From CAXBGS01 sp963975425 (GTDB lineage Bacteria > Planctomycetota > Planctomycetia > Pirellulales > Pirellulaceae): DNA of 64,000 nucleotides. The first letter of the stretch is position 1. Every line of letters begins with the position of its first letter. Both the position numbers and the translations under genes were made by a program. Of the stretch, positions 7,846 through 16,408 are shown piece after piece. The DNA lies in assembly GCA_963975425.1 (NCBI GenBank), contig CAXBGS010000012.1:62001-126000 (forward strand). Reading direction: 5' to 3'. The notes under the pieces are model-generated. The model searched no databases. It saw only the letters and a list, made by a program, of their open reading frames with translations, and was not told the DNA's origin.

Positions 7846-10800
7846 ATCTTGCAGCGGTAGCGATGCGGTACCGCCCTGTCGTGTTGACAGCCGTGGTCCT
7901 CGCGACGATTTGGGGCGCAGTCACGTTCTTTACGATGCCCCGGCGCGAAGATCCTGAATTCACGATTCGTACCTGCGTGGTCTCGACACAATGGCCGGGT
8001 GCCCCCACGGTAAAAGTCGAGGAATTGATCACCGACAAACTGGAAGAAGCACTGGACGGTATCGAAGAGGTCGAACGAATCAGGTCGACATCGATCAACG
8101 GCCTATCGACGATCTATGTCGATGTCGAAGACCGCGTCACGGCCGGCGACATCCAAAACGTGTGGGACAAGGTCCGCGCCAAAGTCGAACAGGCGCAGAT
8201 GCCCAACGACGATATTCGTCCGCTGGTTAACGACGACTTCGGCGACACCGCAATCTTAGTGCTGGGCGTCTATCAGACGCCGATGCCGGGTCAATCAAAG
8301 ATTGATCCCAAAGTCGCCTACTCACCCCGGCAACTGGAAATCTATGCGGATCAAGTTCGTGATTCGATTCGATTGCTTCCGGGCGTGGCCAAGGCAACCA
8401 AATACGGCGTCAACGAAGAAGCGATTTACATTGAAACGGACCTCGGCACGTGGTCTCAAATCGAGCTAACGACGGGATCGCTACGTCAGTTGGTCGAGAG
8501 TCGAAATATTGTTTCACCGGGCGGAAACATCGACACGGACGAAGGCCGATTCGCCGTCAAACCGGGCGGCGAGTTTGATGCGGTTGGCGAAATCGAATCC
8601 ATCTCTGTTGCCGGCGTTCGTTCTGGCGACACGTTCAACTCCGTCCGGCTGCGCGACCTCGGGCTACATGTCAAGCGAGCCTACCGCGATCCACCGACCG
8701 TGCTAAGCCGGTTCACTGATGATCGCGGCACCTTTCCCGCCGTGATGGTGGCGGTCACGATGAAGTCGGGCGCGAATATTATCGATGTTTGCGAACGCTG
8801 CATCGACCGCGTCAATCAACTTGTCGTTGTCGAACAGGCCCTGCCTCGCGACCTGACTGTTAAACCTGTTTCCAATCAGTCCGATAATGTTTCGCGAAAG
8901 ATCGACGACGTGATCGGCAATGTCGTATCGGCCGTCGTGATCGTCGTGATCGTGGTCCTGCTATTTGTCGGCGTACGCACGTCTCTGGTGATGGCCGCCA
9001 ACATCCCCATTGTGGTGTTGTCATCAATCGCGGTCATCGCATTATTCGGTGTCCAGCTAGAACAGATTTCACTCGCATCGATCATCATCGCACTGGGCTT
9101 GCTGGTCGATAACGCGGTACAGGTTTGCGATCAGACACGCACGAACATCACCGCAGGCATGACGCCCAGGGATGCCGCTGTGGAAGCCGCCCGGACACTG
9201 GCCTTCCCGATGTTGTCGGGGACGCTGACAACCGTCGCCGCGTTTTTTCCGATGTTGTTTTCGCTGCAAGGCGGCGGCAAAGAATACGTTTACAGCCTGC
9301 CGGTGACACTGTCGACGACACTGCTGTTGAGCTGGCTGTTGGCGATGACCATTTGCGTGATCCTAGCCGCAGCTTTCATCCGCGCCCCCAAGAACCCCGA
9401 CGTCCCCGGCGCGCCCCTGCCGTGGATTGGATGGATAATCGGTAAAGCGTGGCGGCGTGTGATGCATCAAATCACCGGCCGCCGCGGAACACCGGCAAAC
9501 GTGGCCGAATCCGAATCACAAGACGAGAACATTTTCCTGCGCATATACGACGTGACGGCACACGCGGCGCTGCGAGTCAAATGGCTGACTTTGGCCTCCG
9601 CGATTGCGATGCTTGCCGCGTGTATCTCGTTGCCAATCGGCAGCGAGTTTTTTCCTCAAGACCGCCGCGATCAGTTCTTTGTCAATGTCATCCTGCCAGA
9701 AACGGCAACGATTGAACAAACCAGTCACGTCGTCGGGCAGGTCGAAAACGCGATTCGCAAATTAAGCCGCACGCAAAACGAATCGGGCGAAACGGTCGAG
9801 CGTCTCAGGGCGATGCGATCGATCATCGGGCAAGGCGGATCACGGTGGGCCTTGGGAGTCGATCCGCCAAGCCCCAACGCCAATGTTGCCGAAGTATTGG
9901 TCCGCACGACCGACGGTGAATTGACCCCTGGACTGATCAATGACCTGCGCCGCGTTAGTTCTCAAGGCGACGACTCGCTTGGCCTAGCTCCCATTGCCGG
10001 CGCTCGCGTGATCCCCAAGAAACTGTCACTCGGGCCACCCGCACCGCCACTGGTCATCCGTGTTTCCGGAGACGGCTTTGCCGACATTGACGAATTGCGA
10101 ACGATCATGTCCGACATCAAGCAATTGGTGCGAGACCAACCCGAGACATGGGACGTCAGTGACTCTTGGGGCATCGATGGATTTGAAATTACGTTGGACA
10201 TCGACGACGAGAAAGCCAACTTGGCGGGCGTAACCAATGCCAATGTTGCCGATACCTTGAACGCGTACTTCTCTGGGCTTCAACTTTCGACGTTTCGCGA
10301 AGGCGATCATCAGGTGCCTGTTTTGTTCCGACTCGCGCCGGACGAGCGACGCGACCTTTCAGGCATCGATGCCGCGTTTGTCGAAGGCAAGAACGGCAAG
10401 CTGCCACTGAACTCTATCGCCACGGCCGTGCCGACTTGGCAACCGGCCAAGATCGAACGTCGGGATTTGAACCGCACGATCGAGATTCGCAGCGAGATTG
10501 AAGACGGCACATCGGGTAACGATGTCGTCTTGCGAGTCATGGCGACGGACGAAATGAAAGAGATACAATCCAAATTGCCAAGCGGATACCTGATCGAAAT
10601 TGGTGGTGCTTACGAAGAAAGCCAGGACTCGTCGGCGCAAATGCTGACATCGTTCGGCATCTCGTTCCTCTTGATCGTGATCATCCTGGTGGTCCAGTAC
10701 AACGGATGGACGAAAACACTCATCATCTTGGCGACGTTGCCGCTGGCGACGATCGGCGCCCTGTTTGGGTTGTGGATCACGGACAACTCACTTGGATTCA

Positions 10801-11183
10801 TGCCGCAGCTTGGATTGCTGTCACTGTTCGGCATCGTGCTGAATACGGGCATTATCTTTATCGAGTTCGCCGACATCCTGATTCAACAGCGAATGACTGA
10901 AACCGATGGCGCCGGGCCGATTTCGGGGCTGGACCGACGAGAATTTCGCGAATGCTTGGTGTCGGCCGGCAAGCAACGCATGTTGCCGATCTTCTTAACG
11001 ACCGCGACCACGATTGGCGGCCTGCTGCCGCTCGCCTTATCGGGAGGTCCGCTATGGGAAGGCATGGCGTGGCTGATGATCTTTGGTTTGATTGTCGCAA
11101 CCCTTCTAACGCTGTATGTCGTTCCCGCACTGTATGCGATCGCGGTCGAGACATTCAGGATCCATCCAATCGCCGACGCGTAA
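7842..11183 (+). CDS. RND-family inner-membrane efflux pump (AcrB-like)
   Basis: A 1113-residue resistance-nodulation-division permease. It has the duplicated layout: a transmembrane helix at the N-terminus (about 11-30), a large periplasmic loop, helices 2-6 (about 360-520), helix 7, a second loop, and helices 8-12 near the C-terminus (from about 930). The proton-relay helix 4 reads LGLLVDNAVQV, with Asp423 kept and the second Asp of the AcrB Asp-Asp pair replaced by Asn, a variant common in the wider family. It would export a lipophilic or drug-like compound using the proton gradient, together with the overlapping adaptor; the substrate cannot be told. Its 3' end overlaps the convergent methyltransferase gene by 29 bp. 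Confidence 0.93.
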   Translation: MNLAAVAMRYRPVVLTAVVLATIWGAVTFFTMPRREDPEFTIRTCVVSTQWPGAPTVKVEELITDKLEEALDGIEEVERIRSTSINGLSTIYVDVEDRVTAGDIQNVWDKVRAKVEQAQMPNDDIRPLVNDDFGDTAILVLGVYQTPMPGQSKIDPKVAYSPRQLEIYADQVRDSIRLLPGVAKATKYGVNEEAIYIETDLGTWSQIELTTGSLRQLVESRNIVSPGGNIDTDEGRFAVKPGGEFDAVGEIESISVAGVRSGDTFNSVRLRDLGLHVKRAYRDPPTVLSRFTDDRGTFPAVMVAVTMKSGANIIDVCERCIDRVNQLVVVEQALPRDLTVKPVSNQSDNVSRKIDDVIGNVVSAVVIVVIVVLLFVGVRTSLVMAANIPIVVLSSIAVIALFGVQLEQISLASIIIALGLLVDNAVQVCDQTRTNITAGMTPRDAAVEAARTLAFPMLSGTLTTVAAFFPMLFSLQGGGKEYVYSLPVTLSTTLLLSWLLAMTICVILAAAFIRAPKNPDVPGAPLPWIGWIIGKAWRRVMHQITGRRGTPANVAESESQDENIFLRIYDVTAHAALRVKWLTLASAIAMLAACISLPIGSEFFPQDRRDQFFVNVILPETATIEQTSHVVGQVENAIRKLSRTQNESGETVERLRAMRSIIGQGGSRWALGVDPPSPNANVAEVLVRTTDGELTPGLINDLRRVSSQGDDSLGLAPIAGARVIPKKLSLGPPAPPLVIRVSGDGFADIDELRTIMSDIKQLVRDQPETWDVSDSWGIDGFEITLDIDDEKANLAGVTNANVADTLNAYFSGLQLSTFREGDHQVPVLFRLAPDERRDLSGIDAAFVEGKNGKLPLNSIATAVPTWQPAKIERRDLNRTIEIRSEIEDGTSGNDVVLRVMATDEMKEIQSKLPSGYLIEIGGAYEESQDSSAQMLTSFGISFLLIVIILVVQYNGWTKTLIILATLPLATIGALFGLWITDNSLGFMPQLGLLSLFGIVLNTGIIFIEFADILIQQRMTETDGAGPISGLDRREFRECLVSAGKQRMLPIFLTTATTIGGLLPLALSGGPLWEGMAWLMIFGLIVATLLTLYVVPALYAIAVETFRIHPIADA

Positions 11184-11817
11184 CCTGCCCCCGTGCAGGC
11201 TCATCACGCGATCCTCGCCTTACCTGCAACACATCCATGCCCGATCGCGAATCGTACGTCAGAAAGATCGCACCGCGACGCCCGCATTCGCGCATGACGG
11301 AACGATACAGCATTCGTTCGTTGGGCCACGGGTACGCATAGACCAAATCAAATTCGTCAAGCTGTTTGCCTATTTCGCCGTACGCCGAATTAACGTTTCG
11401 GATGGTGCGACCCGTCGCGGAAGTCACGGTTTCATCACCGACAAATTGATCGGGAAAGAAACTGCCCATCGCGAACACGGCGCGCGGGGCGTAAGCCCGA
11501 GACAGTTCGCGAGCGTGTTCGACCAGCCCCGACTCGGCTTCGATCCCGCAGGCGTCGAAGCCCATCCGGTTTGCCATGATCGTGACGACTCCCAGTCCCG
11601 ATCCCCATTCAAGAAAGGTCATCCCCGTGCCGCACAGGGGAAGCAGAGCGCGATAGACCGCCAGATAGTCCGCGCTGACGTACCCTGAAAAGGCGGGCGT
11701 GTCTTGATAGCGATCCCAGATCTTTTGCGCATCGGACCACAAGTCGCCGAAGTCGACCAATAGATTACTTTCCAGCGAGCCATGGGACGCAGGAGGGTTT
11801 GTCTTACTTTGCTTCAC
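11155..11817 (-). CDS. SAM-dependent methyltransferase-like protein
   Basis: A Rossmann-like class I methyltransferase core: motif I reads FLEWGSGLGVVTIMA, followed by an acidic residue at the end of strand 2 (GIEAES) and FDLVYAYPWPNE near motif IV. The substrate is unknown. The start is taken at GTG 11817 (VKQSKTNPP). The frame extends upstream to an ATG at 12015, but that extension crosses the repeat-rich intergenic DNA and is rich in Gly, Pro and basic residues, so it is unlikely to be translated. The 3' end overlaps the convergent RND gene by 29 bp. Confidence 0.7.
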   Translation of the reverse strand: MKQSKTNPPASHGSLESNLLVDFGDLWSDAQKIWDRYQDTPAFSGYVSADYLAVYRALLPLCGTGMTFLEWGSGLGVVTIMANRMGFDACGIEAESGLVEHARELSRAYAPRAVFAMGSFFPDQFVGDETVTSATGRTIRNVNSAYGEIGKQLDEFDLVYAYPWPNERMLYRSVMRECGRRGAIFLTYDSRSGMDVLQVRRGSRDEPARGQVTRRRLDGS

Positions 11818-12045
11818 TGCGGTTCTCGCTCTTCCCTGAGATCTAGCTCGCCATTTTGGCGGTCGAAGCGTTCGATACGAATGATGATCGATTGCGTCCA
11901 GGCGATTCCGCGTCGCATTGTTGCAAATGATCAGTCCGGCTGGCCGGCATTTAGTGGGTCCCGGCGGCCCATGCTTTTGGTGGGTTCCAGCAGCCTGTGC
12001 ATTCACTTTGCACATTCCGCCCCACGGACCGTCGCCCCCGGATGT

Positions 12046-12093
12046 GATATGAGTCGAGTGCGATATGCGTCGAGTGCGATGAAATGCGCGAGC
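12046..12093. repeat. 16-bp tandem repeat, 3 units
   Basis: GATATGAGTCGAGTGC (12046-12061) and GATATGCGTCGAGTGC (12062-12077) differ at one base; a diverged third unit fills 12078-12093. The 16-bp period recurs at other gene junctions in this window. Confidence 0.8.
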
Positions 12094-12124
12094 AGTGTTG
12101 GGCTGGGCAATGTTCGACTGGTCC

Positions 12125-12182
12125 GTGCCCGACGGGTCCGTGTTGGACAGGTCACTGCTGGGCAGTGCCCGACGGGTCCGTG
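12125..12182. repeat. Direct repeat, 18-bp core, 40-bp period
   Basis: GTGCCCGACGGGTCCGTG occurs identically at 12125-12142 and 12165-12182. The DNA between is a partly degenerate version of the same motif. Confidence 0.8.
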
Positions 12183-12257
12183 CGGTGCCTTGCAGTTTCC
12201 GGCAGCGCTGGATGCACCACCGCTCACACGTCGCGGTTCACTTTCTCGGGACCGTGA

Positions 12258-13331
12258 CTAGAGTCCCAGCTCATCTTCGTCCCCCTCACCAAGAATGTCG
12301 TCGTCAAGCAGATCGTCATCGGACAAAGCATCATCGGGCAGCTCATCAGCAAGCAGGTCCTCATCGAACTCTTCCACGTCGCCTCGATCAAGCAGTTCGT
12401 CGGGTGGCACATTCCCATCGTCGGGGATCCACCGAATCGTTGGCCGCGGAGGATCGGACAGTGCTTCATCACATTCGATTGCTTTCCACACGGTTTCGCC
12501 GGGACCGTCGGCGGTGTCACCTTCGTCGACGTCCATGTCGCTGTTGAGCATGTAAAGCGACGCGCTGCGCAAAAATTTCTCGACATCGGCCGGTTCATAA
12601 CGACTTGTGTCGTAAACGGCTTCCAGGTCAGGCAAGTCGAATTGCCCGTTACCGACGGTATCCATCAGCGACCACGAATCGGTTGCCTTGAACAGCCGGA
12701 CGTTGGTCCATACGTCCAGCGGCGGCAATTCGTGATTCCATGCGTAATTTAGCCCACGCCTCAGTCCACCTTCATCCCGCAGGACTTCACCGCCCGGGTT
12801 GAAGTAACAAATGGCTTCGGGCATTTCCAGCACGGCCGAAACAGCGCGCGTTAGAAATTTCATCTCGTCGATCACGTCATAGTCGTCCGGAACCAACGGC
12901 ATATCGTCGTCATCCGATTCGCCGTCCTCGCCGCCAAGCACGTAACTGATCAACAGACGGACGTGGGCGGTGTGTTCCTTGATGGCTTCGGCGCCTTCTT
13001 CCCAACCCCACGATTGCTCACTGGCGCGTTGCAGACAACCGGGAAATGCGAGCGGCCCAAATTGTCCCAGTGACCAGGCAATGAATCGTTCCGGGGACTC
13101 ATCCGGGTCACCCATATCATCGGGCCAGACAATGTTCGACGGCGTGACCAACAGATGTCCGCCTGTTTCCGCGCGGTAGTCCATCACCAGGGTCTCGGGC
13201 GACTCGACATCTTCCATCGACTCGTGCCGGCCAACCACTTCGAACGAGCTGAGACGTGACTGCAGATCGTCGATCGAAACAGGTTTGCGCATCAGGACAC
13301 ACATTCCCTGGGTGAACAAACCTTTCGCCAT
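12258..13331 (-). CDS. DUF4261-like protein with long acidic C-terminal tail
   Basis: 357 residues, predicted soluble. The N-terminus (MAKGLFTQGMCVLMRKPVS) and the region DTVGNGQFDLPDLEAV (about 220-235) resemble DUF4261 proteins, whose function is unknown; this assignment is from memory of the family pattern. The centre has an acidic insert (GGEDGESDDDDMP). The last 45 or so residues are almost only Asp, Glu, Leu and small residues (DDALSDDDLLDDDILGEGDE), a low-complexity tail. No signal peptide or membrane segment is visible, so it is probably cytoplasmic. It lies 80 bp downstream of the acyltransferase gene and may share its transcript. Confidence 0.65.
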   Translation of the reverse strand: MAKGLFTQGMCVLMRKPVSIDDLQSRLSSFEVVGRHESMEDVESPETLVMDYRAETGGHLLVTPSNIVWPDDMGDPDESPERFIAWSLGQFGPLAFPGCLQRASEQSWGWEEGAEAIKEHTAHVRLLISYVLGGEDGESDDDDMPLVPDDYDVIDEMKFLTRAVSAVLEMPEAICYFNPGGEVLRDEGGLRRGLNYAWNHELPPLDVWTNVRLFKATDSWSLMDTVGNGQFDLPDLEAVYDTSRYEPADVEKFLRSASLYMLNSDMDVDEGDTADGPGETVWKAIECDEALSDPPRPTIRWIPDDGNVPPDELLDRGDVEEFDEDLLADELPDDALSDDDLLDDDILGEGDEDELGL

Positions 13332-13412
13332 GCCTTCCTCGTATTGCGGAAACTATTGCTGATAGCTGTCGTTGTAACCGACACCGCGGCCACTCACGAG
13401 GGCGCGAACGAA

Positions 13413-14702
13413 TTAAGCCGCTCGGCGGACCGGCGGCACACCCGTTTCCTGGTCCTTTTCGCTTTGGGAATGCGTTTCGGTTTCGCCGTGATCCGCATCC
13501 TTGCGGCCATGTAAGGGCGATGCTGCACCGACATCGGGCCAAGCGAACCCCAACCAACGGCCCAAGCGTGTTCGTCGGATCATCGCTTCGTACGAAAGCA
13601 GACTGGCCAGCATTGTTGCTCCAAAGGCCAATGCCGTTTTGACGACCGGCGCGGTCTCGGGCAGCAACCACTTTAAATCCAGGTGAACGATTCCCAATAT
13701 CGGATGATGGACCAAGTAGACCCAAAAGGATGCAGCCGCCAAGTATTTGACCTTCGGACTGACCGACGGTATTCGAGCAGCCACACCGATGCCCACCAAC
13801 GTGATCATCCATGCGGACGCAACGGTCAGCGACGCCAGCGTCATTGCCGCCAGGTTCCCTTCGCCCCCGGCCAGATGCCATCGCCCCATCGCCACCGCGG
13901 CAAAGCCCAATAGGACCGCGGGCCCGATCAAACGACCGACGCGTTGCCGAAGCCACAACAGTTGCGGGTCGCTGATCGCAATCCCGATGCCACCGAGAAA
14001 AAACGTGCCGCTATAAATCCACTTGCTGGGAACCGGCTCGAATGCATGCTGGAATCCCCACACCACGTCGGGGCGTAATACCAAGGTTGCGGCCGCGACG
14101 ACCATCAGGCCGATTGCAGCGATCGCTGGGCGAGGCCGCAATCGCTGCAACGACGGATAGCGTTTTACGGCGGCGAAACAACATGCCGCCGCAACCACAT
14201 AGAGAAACAGGTACTGCAGGAACCACAAATGACTGAGTCCCCACAGATCATCACCCAGCGGACTGGCGATTTTCAAACTTTTTAACTTCACGACCGGGAT
14301 GAGGCCTTCCGCGACCCAGCCGAGCAACCAAGCGTACAGGTCCATCGGCAAGATCACGACGATGCCGAACAACAATGGCCTGAGCAGCCGGCGTGTCCGA
14401 CCGCGAACCAACGCAAGCGGACCGCGATGCGACAAGGTTTGCCACGCCAAGAACCCTGCCAACACCAAAAAAACGGGCATGATGAATAGTTCGATCGACC
14501 AGAACAGCAGGTCGACGCAATTGCTTTGTGAATCGCGAACCGGCCAAGCGAGTCCCGGCATCGGATGCCGCAAATAGGGCACACAAGCGTGCAGCAGCAC
14601 AACGCCGATCGCGGCCATGGCGCGCACGGTATCGAATCCAGGAAAAACCGTCCGAGGCGGCAGTGACACTTCGGCGGCGGTGCGAAAGGGAATCACGTTC
14701 AT
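13413..14702 (-). CDS. Membrane acyltransferase (acyltransferase-3 family)
   Basis: A 429-residue multi-pass membrane protein. The start is set at ATG 14702 (MNVIPFRT) because upstream codons run into a tandem repeat. The N-terminal helix FDTVRAMAAIGVVLLHA is the acyltransferase-3 signature, with the conserved His in the first membrane helix and an Arg before it. About ten transmembrane helices follow (for example LFWSIELFIMPVFLVLAGFLAW and WFLQYLFLYVVAAACCFAAV). Members O-acylate glycans, lipids or surface polysaccharides at the inner membrane; the acceptor here is unknown. The C-terminus ends RRAA, like several proteins of the glycan cluster. It lies downstream of the desaturase on the same strand. 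Confidence 0.82.
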   Translation of the reverse strand: MNVIPFRTAAEVSLPPRTVFPGFDTVRAMAAIGVVLLHACVPYLRHPMPGLAWPVRDSQSNCVDLLFWSIELFIMPVFLVLAGFLAWQTLSHRGPLALVRGRTRRLLRPLLFGIVVILPMDLYAWLLGWVAEGLIPVVKLKSLKIASPLGDDLWGLSHLWFLQYLFLYVVAAACCFAAVKRYPSLQRLRPRPAIAAIGLMVVAAATLVLRPDVVWGFQHAFEPVPSKWIYSGTFFLGGIGIAISDPQLLWLRQRVGRLIGPAVLLGFAAVAMGRWHLAGGEGNLAAMTLASLTVASAWMITLVGIGVAARIPSVSPKVKYLAAASFWVYLVHHPILGIVHLDLKWLLPETAPVVKTALAFGATMLASLLSYEAMIRRTRLGRWLGFAWPDVGAASPLHGRKDADHGETETHSQSEKDQETGVPPVRRAA

Positions 14703-14738
14703 GGTATTCGCAGGAATACCAAAACGCCCAATCCGAAC

Positions 14739-14820
14739 GAAAGAGCAGGGCAGCCCGAACGAAAGAGCAGGGCAGCCCGAACGAAAGAGCAGGGCAAGCC
14801 AAAGCGAAAGAGCAGGGCAG
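14739..14820. repeat. 22-bp tandem repeat, 4 units
   Basis: GAAAGAGCAGGGCA starts at 14739, 14761, 14783 and 14806, giving intervals of 22, 22 and 23 bp. The array sits between the acyltransferase start (14702) and the desaturase stop (14876). If transcribed it lies in the acyltransferase 5' untranslated region. Confidence 0.9.
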
Positions 14821-14875
14821 TCAGCGTGAAACGGCAGTGCCGCCACGGTGAAACAGTCGGGGCAGGATCGCGACG

Positions 14876-15877
14876 CTATTTCTGCTTTGCCGAGAACGAT
14901 TTGGGCCGCACCACGTCTTTGGCCAGTCCCATCATTTCCATCAACTGGATCACTCGCCAGGACATGTCGAATTCCCACCAGCGGTGCCCATGCGCGGCGG
15001 CACGCGGTTCGGCGTGATGGTTGTTGTGCCAGCCTTCACCGTGCGACCACAGCGAAACAAGCCAATTATTGCGGCTCGCATCGCGTGTTTCGTAATTGCG
15101 GTATCCGAAAACGTGCGCCAATGAATTCACGGCCCACGTCCCGTGCAGAACAAACATCGTGCGCACCGCGACCGCCCAGACGGCCCAACTGGTTGCGTAA
15201 CGCAGCGGACTGTCGCCCACGGCCCATCCGAACAATGCACCCGCGAGCGTGATCAGGACGGCGTGTCCCAAGAAGATAAAGAACCACCCGGCGCGTCGCT
15301 CGAGGTGCAGATAGAACGGGTCTCGCAGCAAGTCGCGAACATAACGCTCGTAATGGCTGGTTCGATCCAAGTCGCGGTTACGGCAAACGACCCAGCCCAC
15401 ATGCCCCCACAAAAAGTCGACCAGTGGCGAATGGGGATCCGGCTGGTGGTCGCTGTGTTGATGATGCATGCGATGGATCGCGACCCAGCGCGCGGGACTA
15501 TCCTGCAGATTGCACATGCCTAAGATTGCCAACCCGCGTTCGAGCCATTTCGGGCAAGTGAACCCACGATGCGTCAGCAGGCGATGGTATCCGATCGTGA
15601 TCCCCATCATGCCGAACACAAAGTGACCTAGCACCGCCAGCGTGAAGCCAGACCACGTGAACAAGTACGTGAACGTCCACGGCAAGAACGCCAGGAGCGC
15701 AACGAGGTGGACCAGCGACAATACCGTGACGGTTTCCCAAAGAATCCGAATCGGCTGAGTCTGTTCGGGCTTGGGCAAGCGCTGTGGGTCGATACCGGTT
15801 TCGCTTGCCGGGGTGTCGGTCACATCGGCGACTTCGATCGAGGGTTCGTCGATCGTCGATTGCATCGGAGAGTTCAT
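14876..15877 (-). CDS. Fatty acid / acyl-CoA desaturase
   Basis: 333 residues from ATG 15877 (MNSPMQSTID); an upstream in-frame start at 15955 would overlap the terminator of the preceding gene. The three diiron histidine boxes of delta-9-type membrane desaturases are intact: HRLLTH at 98-103, HRMHH at 135-139 and HNNHH at 284-288, plus the fourth conserved His in NSLAH (255). Paired hydrophobic segments (about 50-95 and 195-250) anchor it in the membrane. It would insert a cis double bond into saturated acyl chains using O2, tuning membrane fluidity. No ferredoxin or reductase gene is adjacent. The first 40 residues are polar and variable. Confidence 0.9.
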   Translation of the reverse strand: MNSPMQSTIDEPSIEVADVTDTPASETGIDPQRLPKPEQTQPIRILWETVTVLSLVHLVALLAFLPWTFTYLFTWSGFTLAVLGHFVFGMMGITIGYHRLLTHRGFTCPKWLERGLAILGMCNLQDSPARWVAIHRMHHQHSDHQPDPHSPLVDFLWGHVGWVVCRNRDLDRTSHYERYVRDLLRDPFYLHLERRAGWFFIFLGHAVLITLAGALFGWAVGDSPLRYATSWAVWAVAVRTMFVLHGTWAVNSLAHVFGYRNYETRDASRNNWLVSLWSHGEGWHNNHHAEPRAAAHGHRWWEFDMSWRVIQLMEMMGLAKDVVRPKSFSAKQK

Positions 15878-15925
15878 CAGTCTCGCACGGTCACGGAGGT
15901 TCGCAGGAGGGCGAAACACCTCGCC

Positions 15926-15965
15926 AAAAAAAAACCGATCGGGTGCGAAGCGCACACTCGATCGG
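15926..15965 (-). terminator. Intrinsic terminator after the PVC signature gene
   Basis: On the minus strand CCGATCG pairs with CGATCGG around an inner GTGCG/CGCAC stem, followed immediately by nine Ts (A9 at plus 15926-15934). It ends the transcript of the small basic protein gene and insulates it from the desaturase gene, which starts about 50 bp further on. Confidence 0.85.
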
Positions 15966-16041
15966 CTATGAAGAGTATTCGCTTCACCGCGTTGTATCAG
16001 CTTGGCCGATTTCGACCTAGGCGAATCGCGGTGAAACCAGA

Positions 16042-16257
16042 TTACTTCTTGGCTTTGTCGTCGTCGTCGGCCTTCTTGACCTTTTTCTTCTTTTTCAGCG
16101 AGACCTTGACCACGCGTACTTTTGGCATTCCGACGATACTGGAATCCTCGTCAAATCGATCCAGTTCCTTCAGACGTGCGACGCGTTCGGCTCGCGTCAT
16201 GACATTGCGTGTTTTGATGGCCCCGGCTTTCACCTTCAGGCTGCGATCCATGGTCAT
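16042..16257 (-). CDS. Small basic protein, PVC-superphylum signature family
   Basis: 71 residues, MTMDRSLKVKAGAIKTRNVM then TRAERVARLKEL and MPKVRVVKVSLKKKKKVKK. The pattern D-R-S-L-K, R-N-V-(L/M)-T-R-A-E-R, G-(L/M)-P-K-V and a lysine-rich tail matches the short basic protein described as a signature of Planctomycetes, Verrucomicrobia and Chlamydiae (TIGR04137 family by memory). Its exact function is unknown; a nucleic-acid or ribosome-associated role has been suggested from its charge. The Asp/Lys tail (KKADDDDKAKK) is typical of planctomycete versions. It is monocistronic, with its own candidate promoter upstream and a strong terminator downstream. Confidence 0.85.
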   Translation of the reverse strand: MTMDRSLKVKAGAIKTRNVMTRAERVARLKELDRFDEDSSIVGMPKVRVVKVSLKKKKKVKKADDDDKAKK

Positions 16258-16350
16258 GGTCGTATCAGTCTCATTAAAGCGGTTTGGTCACAGATTAATC
16301 ATCACCGGCGGCGGGTTCTCGCCCGGCGGTTGTGTACGGTTTGGCCCCGC

Positions 16351-16379
16351 AAAATATCGACTTTGTTGATTCTTGGCAA
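16351..16379 (-). promoter_or_regulatory. Candidate sigma70-type promoter for the PVC signature gene
   Basis: Minus-strand TTGCCA (plus 16374-16379) and TATTTT (plus 16351-16356) are separated by 17 bp and lie about 95 bp before the start codon at 16257. The site is in the divergent region shared with the flippase-like gene. Confidence 0.4.
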
Positions 16380-16408
16380 GGTTGAGAGCAGGAATTATCC
16401 TGCCTGCC

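Larger units (their letters stand above)
11818..12257. other. Repeat-rich intergenic region
   Basis: About 440 bases between two minus-strand genes, built largely from short imperfect tandem repeats: a 26-bp period at about 11954-12005, a 16-bp period at 12046-12093 and a 40-bp period at 12125-12182. No gene or RNA is evident. Confidence 0.6.

Noticed and set aside
13117..13956. 279-codon minus-strand frame spanning the DUF4261-like and acyltransferase genes
   Set aside because: It crosses two conserved coding regions in the wrong frame, and its product is Arg/Gly-rich without motifs.
16373..16408. TTG start for the flippase-like gene at 16373
   Set aside because: It overlaps the -35 region of the divergent promoter candidate and adds twelve unconserved residues; ATG 16409 is preferred.
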